This document shows positions 59,156 to 64,000 of a DNA stretch of 64,000 nucleotides, in pieces. The translations under genes were made by a program, and so were the position numbers. Location: positions 37,244-101,243 of the forward strand of contig NZ_BARG01000086.1 in NCBI RefSeq assembly GCF_000376565.1, written 5' to 3'. Origin of the DNA: Streptomyces hokutonensis. GTDB taxonomy: Bacteria > Actinomycetota > Actinomycetes > Streptomycetales > Streptomycetaceae. Numbering within the stretch: the first letter of the stretch is position 1; each line of letters begins with the position of its first letter. The notes beneath the pieces were generated by a model. It was given only the letters and a program-made list of their open reading frames with translations, searched no databases and was not told the origin of the DNA.

Positions 59156-59329
59156 CCCGCGGTGCGCAAGCCCTTCGGCGGCCGACTCCCTGCTCGGAAG
59201 GGCGGGGACCAGAGCTCCTGCCGAACCCTTCACGGCCGGACCGTCCACAGTACGAAACCTGGATAAATGGGAATGATCAGAACATCTCGCTACCTTCGCG
59301 ACACAACGCATAACGTTCGCACCATCACG

Positions 59330-59662
59330 GTGGAGCGGACCGTGCCGGCCCAGCGGGAGTGGGCAGCTCGGCCGTACTCCGACCGGGCCGCCGTGCTGCG
59401 CCGCGCCGCGCGCCTGTTCGAGGAACATCAGCAGGAGATCGAGACCTGGGTGGTCCGGGAGTCCGGTGCGATGCGGCCGTTCGCCGCCCTACAGGTCGCC
59501 GGCGGTGGTGCGGAGGAGTGCCACGAGGCCGCCGCCCTCGCCGGGGCCTACGGTGAGCTGCTGCGCTCCGGGCAGGAGCGGCTGTCGTTCGCCCGCCGCA
59601 GGCCCGTCGGGGTGGTCGGCGTCATCGCTCCGTTCAACGTGCCGATCACGCTGGCCATTCGC
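59330..59662 (+). pseudogene. internal fragment of an aldehyde dehydrogenase
   Basis: The frame reads VERTVPAQREWAARPYSDRAAVLRRAARLFEEHQQEIETWVVRESGAMRPFA ... RRRPVGVVGVIAPFNVPITLAIRG. It matches residues about 52-163 of the ALDH at 29225 with one deletion. Both the N-terminus and the cofactor/catalytic two thirds are missing. It is the only trace of the ALDH step near cassette B. Confidence 0.85.
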
Positions 59663-59671
59663 GGCGGGACC

Positions 59672-59831
59672 GACCCACGCCTTCGGGGAGACCAGACGCC
59701 TTCTGCGCTCGTGGCAGACGACCCGAGAACGGACAGGCCGCGAGGAATCCCGTGTGATCGCCGAGGCGATGGGCCGGCCCGAGGCCACGGCACTCGTCGA
59801 CGCCTTCGTGTCCGGGGCAGGGCGGGCGTGA
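59672..59831 (+). pseudogene. C-terminal scrap of an enoyl-CoA hydratase/isomerase-like gene
   Basis: Immediately after the ALDH fragment, one frame over, the sequence reads THAFGETRRLLRSWQTTRERTGREESRVIAEAMGRPEATALVDAFVSG to a stop at 59831. The ETRRLL ... E..IAEAMG.PEA..LVDAF pattern is the normal end of crotonase-family enzymes. The junction with the ALDH scrap at about 59663-59671 is a deletion or recombination scar. Confidence 0.65.
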
Positions 59832-59953
59832 AGGGAACATCGGAGACCGACCGCCCGGGTGTCGCGCCGGAACGGACGAACGGACCGTCGTGATGAACCC
59901 GGTGGCCGCCGTCAAGGAGGCAGACGCCGTCGTTCAGAGCTCACCCGGTGGGC

Positions 59954-60766
59954 TCAGAGGCTGAAGATCCGTCGAGCGTTGCCGGACAGGAACAGTTCGG
60001 TCGCCTCGTCGTCCAGGCCCAGTTCACCAAAGTGCTCCAGGGCCTTTACCGGAGTGATCATGGGGTAGTTGGTGCCGAACAGCACCTTCCCGCGTCCCCG
60101 GCCGCGCAAATAGTCGACCAGCTCGCGGGGGTAACGGCGGGCGGTGTAGGCGCTGGTGTCGATGTACACGTTGGCGTGCTTGTCGGCCACCGCGATCATT
60201 TCCGTGGTCCACGGATACCCGATGTGCCCGCACACGATGGTCAGTTCGGGGAAGTCGAGGGCGACCTGGTCGACGTAGGGGATGGGGCGGCCCGTTTCGG
60301 ACGGCCGCAGCGGGCCGGTGTGCCCGACCTGGGTGCAGAAGGGGATGCCGAGGTCGACGCAGGCGGCGTACAGCGGGTAGTACAGCCGGTCGGTGGGCGG
60401 GAGTTGCCACAGCCAGGGCACGATGCGCAGGGCCACGAAGCCGAGTTCCTCCACGGCACGGCGGAGTTCCCGTACCGCCCGGACCGGGCGGGTGAGGTCC
60501 GCGCCGGCCACCCCACGCAGCCGCCCTTGGGACTGGACGACGAACTCGGCCACCTCATCGTTGCTGATCAATGGCCCCTGGGGTCCGTACCAGGCCGCCG
60601 ACAGGCCGATCTCGACATCCGCCGCGGCCATCGCGGCCACCGTGGCCTTCACCGGCAACGGCTCGTCCAGCAGACCTCCTCCCGTCCACCGGCGCAACGA
60701 CTCGAACATCTCGTGGTTGGAGTGACGGAGGGTGGGGTGCTGCATCCATGCGTCGATGACCGCCAT
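59954..60766 (-). CDS. amidohydrolase-family (ACMSD-like) metal-dependent hydrolase/decarboxylase
   Basis: The 270-residue TIM-barrel protein of the amidohydrolase-2 family has VALRIVPWLWQLPPTDRLYYPLYAACVDLGIPFCTQVGHTGP, the TIVCGHIGYPWTTEMIAVADKHANVYIDTSAY His-containing strand and VLFGTNYPMITPVKAL. The N-terminal HxH is not obvious: the opening is MAVIDAWMQHP, with D-x-W in its place. Relatives decarboxylate aromatic acids or hydrolyse lactones such as 2-pyrone-4,6-dicarboxylate. Confidence 0.85.
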   Translation of the reverse strand: MAVIDAWMQHPTLRHSNHEMFESLRRWTGGGLLDEPLPVKATVAAMAAADVEIGLSAAWYGPQGPLISNDEVAEFVVQSQGRLRGVAGADLTRPVRAVRELRRAVEELGFVALRIVPWLWQLPPTDRLYYPLYAACVDLGIPFCTQVGHTGPLRPSETGRPIPYVDQVALDFPELTIVCGHIGYPWTTEMIAVADKHANVYIDTSAYTARRYPRELVDYLRGRGRGKVLFGTNYPMITPVKALEHFGELGLDDEATELFLSGNARRIFSL

Positions 60767-60816
60767 CAGACTCCCTGTCTCTCCCGGCGCCGCCGACCGC
60801 GCTGCTCCCGAAGGGC

Positions 60817-60830
60817 TAAGCGGTCGCTTA
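60817..60830. promoter_or_regulatory. palindrome upstream of the amidohydrolase gene
   Basis: TAAGCG-GT-CGCTTA has perfect arms and lies 51 nt upstream of the start at 60766. It has the look of a TetR-type operator, but no adjacent TetR gene is present in this window on that side. Confidence 0.5.
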
Positions 60831-60974
60831 CCGAGACCCTAACCTCCGAGTGGCGCGCACAACCAGCCCTCTCCCATGGGGTGTCCGATCTGAGTCAGCG
60901 TGCGGTTCCCATCAGGCTTCCAGGGCCCGCCGGTCCGTGCGGCGGACAGACGAGCCCCGGAGAGTGAACGTGTG

Positions 60975-62111
60975 TCAGACGGCGGTGCAGGCCGTCCCGT
61001 TCAGGTTGTAGCCGGAGGGCTTGGCGAAGGCTCCGTCGGTTGTGCCCTGGAACCCGAACGACACCTGGCCGCCGGCCGCGATCTGGGCGTTGTGGCTCAT
61101 GTTGCTCGCTGTGACGGCTCCCGAGAACGAGGACAGGTTCGCGTTCCAGGCGTTGGTGATCCGCTGCCCGGAGGGGAGGGTGAACGCGAGCTGCCAGCCG
61201 CTGACGGGGGAGGAGCCGGTGTTGGTGATGGTGACGTCGGCGGTGAAGCCGCCCTGCCAGACGTTCGTCGCGTACGCCACCTTGCAGGCCGTGGAGCCGC
61301 CGGGGTTGCCGGGGTTGCCACCACCGGAGGAACCGGTGTTCACGGCGGAGGAGAACGAGTTCACGGCGAGACCGGCGCCGTTCTGCCAGGGCTCGAACCC
61401 GGCCTGAACACTCGTCAGGTACCAGTTGTTCTGGGCCAGTCCGCGCGACACGGCCTGCCGGGCGAAGTCCATGACGTCGAAGGACCAGCTGGTGACCGCC
61501 GACGGTGCGACGAACGACAGCACGTCGTTCGAGCCGTTGTTCCCGGACCACACCTGCCAGTCACGCCCGCCCACGCTGGCGTTGCTGACAGGGGAGCCGA
61601 TCGGCTGGATGGATCCGACCTTGTTGAACCAGATCATGATCTCGGTCCTGTTGACGCCGTCGGTGCGTGGCGTGGGGTCGAGCCAGATGTCGTACGCGGC
61701 GTCGTACACCGCGTCGTTCACATAGCTGTAGGAGATGCTCGAAGGTGCGGTGGAGACAGCGCTGAGCTGGGCGGGAAGGTTGGTACCCGGCGAGCAGTTG
61801 GTGTAGTGGCAGCCGTTGTAGACGGACGGATACGACTTCGGAGCGCCGTTCGTGGGGACGGATCCGTCGGCCTGGGTGATCCTGAACCCCGAGTCCGTCG
61901 CGGTGATGCACTGGGCGGCACTGGTGCCCCAGCGGTTGTTCTGGACCACGTACCGGCCCTGGATGGTCGTAGTACCGAAGGGCTGGCAGATCGTGGTGTC
62001 GGCCTGTGCCGCCGACGCCGTGGTCAGAAGTGCGGCCAGTGAGACGAGCGAGGTGAGCAGCGCGCCGAGCAGGCCACGCGCGCTGCGGGCATGGTGCGGT
62101 GAAGGACGCAT
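60975..62111 (-). CDS. celB: secreted endoglucanase, GH12 with C-terminal CBM2
   Basis: The 378-residue cellulase resembles Streptomyces CelB. A signal peptide of about 37 residues ends near ASAAQA, and the mature GH12 domain starts DTTICQPFGTTTIQGRYVVQNNRWG. Catalytic Glu residues are in NRTEIMIWF (nucleophile) and AGFEPWQNGAGL (acid/base). After a GSSGGGNPGNPGG linker comes a CBM2 (ACKVAYATNVWQGGFTADVTITNTGSSPVSGWQLAFTLPSGQ...). It cleaves beta-1,4-glucan outside the cell. The promoter carries a TGGGAGCGCTCCCA box at 62170. Confidence 0.93.
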   Translation of the reverse strand: MRPSPHHARSARGLLGALLTSLVSLAALLTTASAAQADTTICQPFGTTTIQGRYVVQNNRWGTSAAQCITATDSGFRITQADGSVPTNGAPKSYPSVYNGCHYTNCSPGTNLPAQLSAVSTAPSSISYSYVNDAVYDAAYDIWLDPTPRTDGVNRTEIMIWFNKVGSIQPIGSPVSNASVGGRDWQVWSGNNGSNDVLSFVAPSAVTSWSFDVMDFARQAVSRGLAQNNWYLTSVQAGFEPWQNGAGLAVNSFSSAVNTGSSGGGNPGNPGGSTACKVAYATNVWQGGFTADVTITNTGSSPVSGWQLAFTLPSGQRITNAWNANLSSFSGAVTASNMSHNAQIAAGGQVSFGFQGTTDGAFAKPSGYNLNGTACTAV

Positions 62112-62169
62112 GCGGATCCTCTTCAGAGGGATGGGGGGTAGTGGGGTGGTGCTCCCGCGACTATCTGAA

Positions 62170-62183
62170 TGGGAGCGCTCCCA
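62170..62183. promoter_or_regulatory. CebR-type operator upstream of the GH12 gene
   Basis: TGGGAGCGCTCCCA is a perfect 14-bp palindrome identical to the known CebR box that represses cellulase/cellobiose genes in Streptomyces until cellobiose/cellotriose binds the repressor. It lies 59 nt before the start codon. Confidence 0.92.
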
Positions 62184-62339
62184 AACCTTGGCTCGGCAGG
62201 ACTGTAGGGATGGTCCAGGTCCATGACAAGACTGTGGGCATGAACCCGTTGAACCGATTTCGGAGGTGCAGGTCGGACGCGGGGACAAGACACGGCGCGC
62301 CGGCCTGAGGTGCTTTCCCCGCGGATGTGGCGACGGACG

Positions 62340-63362
62340 TCAGGTGGAGTCGCGAACCACGAGCTCGGTACGGAGGATGACGTGACGCCAGGCCACGGCG
62401 CCCTCTTCCATCTCCTCCAGGAGCAGCCGGATCATGGCCCGCCCGATCTCCTCGATCGGCTGACGCACCGTCGTCAGTCGTGGTTCGGTCTGCTGGGCCA
62501 GCGGAAAGTCGTCGAAGCCGATGACGGCGACGTCCTCGGGTACCCGGCGTCCGGCCGCGCGCAGGGCCTCCAGAGCGCCCGCTGCCGTGGTGTCCGACGC
62601 GGCGAGGACGCCGTCGATGTCCGGATGCCGATCGAGGAGCTCGGCCATGGCGCGGCGCCCGCTGTCCGCCGTGAAGTCGCTTTCGGCGGCAAGGGTCGGC
62701 TCGCCCTTCAGCCCCGCGAGCTTGAGTGCTTCCTCGTAGCCGCGCAGCCGGCACTGGGCGGCGTACAGGTCGAGCGGCCCCGTGATGGTGGCGATGACTC
62801 TGCGGCCTCGTTGGACGAGATGGGAGACGGCGCTGCGTGCGCCGCCGATGTTGTCCGCGTCGACGTAGCTGACGTACTCCTCTCCGGAACGGCGCCCCAG
62901 CAGCACGGTCGGCAGCCGGGCCTCGGCGAGCATGTCCGGCAGGGGGTCGTCGGCGTGCACGGACATCAGCAGGACACCGTCCACCCGGCCGCCGCGCGCG
63001 TACTCGAGGAAGCGCTGCCGCTCGGTGTCCGAGCGGACCAGGGTCAGCAGCAGTTGCATTCCGGTGTCTGTCAGCGCGTTCCCGAGCGAGTTGACGATCT
63101 CGGAGAAGAAGGGTTCGGCGAACTGCCGCCAGTCCGGCTCCGTCATGACCAGGGCGACGGCGTCGGCCCGCCGGCCCGCCAGGGAACGGGCCGCGAGATT
63201 GGGCACGTAACCCAGTTCCTCGATGGCCTGCTGAACCGCCCGGCGCGTCGAATCCTTCACGCCCGCCGCGTTGTTGATGACGCGGGAGACCGTGCCCCGC
63301 CCCACCCGCGCGTGGGCGGCCACCTCTTCCAGCGTCGGTGCCCCCGGGCGTCGCCTGCCCAT
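62340..63362 (-). CDS. LacI-family repressor (CebR/CelR-like)
   Basis: The 340-residue regulator has the LacI HTH TLEEVAAHARVGRGTVSRVINNAAGVKDSTRRAVQQAIEELGYVPNLAARSLAGRR with hinge helix, and a periplasmic-binding-type effector domain (VLLGRR, GVLAASDTTAAGALEALRAAGRRVPEDVAVIGFDDFPLA). The start at 63362 has GGGGGAGGTGG. Its upstream region contains a CebR-type box (63468), so it probably controls itself and the adjacent cellulases. Confidence 0.92.
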   Translation of the reverse strand: MGRRRPGAPTLEEVAAHARVGRGTVSRVINNAAGVKDSTRRAVQQAIEELGYVPNLAARSLAGRRADAVALVMTEPDWRQFAEPFFSEIVNSLGNALTDTGMQLLLTLVRSDTERQRFLEYARGGRVDGVLLMSVHADDPLPDMLAEARLPTVLLGRRSGEEYVSYVDADNIGGARSAVSHLVQRGRRVIATITGPLDLYAAQCRLRGYEEALKLAGLKGEPTLAAESDFTADSGRRAMAELLDRHPDIDGVLAASDTTAAGALEALRAAGRRVPEDVAVIGFDDFPLAQQTEPRLTTVRQPIEEIGRAMIRLLLEEMEEGAVAWRHVILRTELVVRDST

Positions 63363-63467
63363 GACCACCTCCCCCAAGAGATCACCGATCTTACCGGCCG
63401 GAGGGGGACGAGCACACGAATTCACCGCTGGCATAGTTGCGCGCGGGGTTGGCCTGCCTTCATGGAT

Positions 63468-63481
63468 TGGGAGCGCTCCCG
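63468..63481. promoter_or_regulatory. CebR-type operator upstream of the LacI gene
   Basis: TGGGAGCGCTCCCG differs from the canonical box only at the last base and lies about 106 nt upstream of the repressor start, consistent with autoregulation. Confidence 0.85.
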
Positions 63482-63554
63482 ATTTGTGGGTGGCCCGAGC
63501 TTGTCCTGGGATGGCCGGGCAGTCCCCTGCGCGGGAGGGGACCGCCCGGCCGGT

Positions 63555-63579
63555 GACCCCGTCGTCAGGTGACGGGGTC
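63555..63579 (-). terminator. hairpin terminator after the GH48 gene
   Basis: Perfect 9-bp arms GACCCCGTC and GACGGGGTC around 7 nt, 25 nt downstream of the GH48 stop on the minus strand. Confidence 0.7.
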
Positions 63580-63603
63580 CGTACGCGGAGCGCCGGCGGG
63601 GGG

Positions 63604-64000
63604 CTACTCAAGCAGCTCCGCGTACGAGCCCATGGCCAGGGCGATGTCCGCCTGGGCCCAGAATCGGTGGTAGGTGAAGACGGGCGCGGCGCCGCCCTTG
63701 AGATAGGCCTCGACCTTCGACCAGGCCGGGTCGTTCTTGTAGAAGGCCCGGATGGAGGCGAACGTCGAGGACGAGTTGATCGCTTCGCCGTTCGGCATCT
63801 TGCCGGTCCAGCCGCTGGGCACGTAGACCGGGTCGTTGAACCGGCTGTAGTCGGTGCGGGTCTCCGGAACGGCGATACCGAGGCTGTCCTGGTAGTTGCC
63901 CCACATCCCGTCCAGCAGCGCCTTCGCTGTCGACTTCGCCTTCGCGTCACCGGACTTGGCGCCGTAGTACGTCAGGGTCTTGGCGTACGCGGCGGCCACG
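63604..64000 (-). CDS. GH48 reducing-end cellobiohydrolase (C-terminal part only)
   Basis: The last 131 residues of a family 48 cellulase are visible: NYQDSLGIAVPETRTDYSRFNDPVYVPSGWTGKMPNGEAINSSSTFASIRAFYKNDPAWSKVEAYLKGGAAPVFTYHRFWAQADIALAMGSYAELL. GH48 enzymes act processively from the reducing end of cellulose. The N-terminus lies beyond the right edge. No CBM follows the catalytic domain, so any CBM must be N-terminal, as in Streptomyces GH48 proteins. Confidence 0.92.
   Translation of the reverse strand, partial: VAAAYAKTLTYYGAKSGDAKAKSTAKALLDGMWGNYQDSLGIAVPETRTDYSRFNDPVYVPSGWTGKMPNGEAINSSSTFASIRAFYKNDPAWSKVEAYLKGGAAPVFTYHRFWAQADIALAMGSYAELLE

Noticed and set aside
62340..63950. LacI gene extended into a 536-residue protein through the GH48 end
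   Set aside because: The added N-terminal part is an out-of-frame reading of GH48. The ATG at 63362 has a strong ribosome-binding site and opens directly onto the LacI helix-turn-helix.
1..64000. CRISPR arrays, tRNA or rRNA genes, riboswitches
   Set aside because: I saw no regularly spaced repeats, no cloverleaf with a TTCGA-type T-loop in the intergenic regions, and no rRNA-like sequence. No recognisable riboswitch leader was found in the short intergenic spaces.

Overview
This window is high-GC DNA with the codon usage of a Streptomyces-type actinomycete. Other pointers are a SpoIIE/HATPase anti-sigma-type phosphatase, GH12 and GH48 cellulases with CebR-type TGGGAGCGCTCCCA boxes, and GTG/TTG starts. 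I see no rRNA, tRNA or CRISPR. Most of the window (about 2.7-60.8 kb) is an accessory catabolic region built almost entirely from flavoprotein monooxygenases, VOC dioxygenase-like proteins, FAH/DLH-type hydrolases, their transporters and many local regulators.

Layout. (1) 1-2.4 kb: a partial RidA gene, an HxlR regulator and a frameshifted IS1182-type insertion sequence with readable terminal inverted repeats. (2) 2.7-19.1 kb: an aromatic-type catabolic operon with an FAD hydroxylase, VOC protein, dienelactone hydrolase, small protein, Liv-type ABC importer with a fused LivHM permease, two-component group-D monooxygenase, F420/NADP-type reductase, SRPBCC protein, SDR and 3-oxoacid CoA-transferase A/B. 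A divergent cupin-FAH-flavin reductase operon and an IclR regulator follow. Three copies of a 24-bp element (2677, 6018, 18034) tie these promoters together. (3) 19.1-23.7 kb: a PAS/GAF/SpoIIE phosphatase and a sodium:solute symporter with a small membrane partner. (4) 23.8-30.7 kb: cassette A on the minus strand (ALDH, carotenoid-cleavage-type oxygenase, VOC, FAD monooxygenase, FAH, IclR). (5) 30.8-49.8 kb: a TetR regulon marked by ACTGWACNGTWCAGT operators. It holds a tandem SnoaL fusion, an FMN reductase, four paralogous group-D monooxygenases, a flavin reductase, a SnoaL protein and probably two MFS transporters. It is interrupted by small regulator/enzyme pairs (MarR/epoxide-hydrolase type, GntR/YbhB, LysR/nitrilase/threonine-dehydratase type). 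(6) 49.9-52.5 kb: TetR, aldo/keto reductase, quinone oxidoreductase. (7) 52.5-53.2 kb: a GH78 rhamnosidase remnant. (8) 53.4-59.8 kb: cassette B, a diverged second copy of IclR-FAH-FAD monooxygenase-VOC, with a divergent MFS exporter and a scrap of ALDH joined to a scrap of enoyl-CoA hydratase. (9) 60-64 kb: an amidohydrolase and a cellulose-utilisation locus (GH12+CBM2, LacI/CebR-type repressor, C-terminus of GH48).

How it may work together (inference): carotenoid-oxygenase-type C=C cleavage of a stilbene or phenylpropenoid would give an aldehyde, which the ALDH oxidises. FAD hydroxylases and VOC-type dioxygenases would then open the ring, and FAH/DLH hydrolases and the CoA-transferase would carry products towards central metabolism. 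No substrate can be assigned from sequence alone. The most novel-looking parts are the three-promoter IclR-type regulon, the TetR regulon with four tandem group-D monooxygenases, and the duplicated IclR-FAH-FMO-VOC cassette with asymmetric decay.
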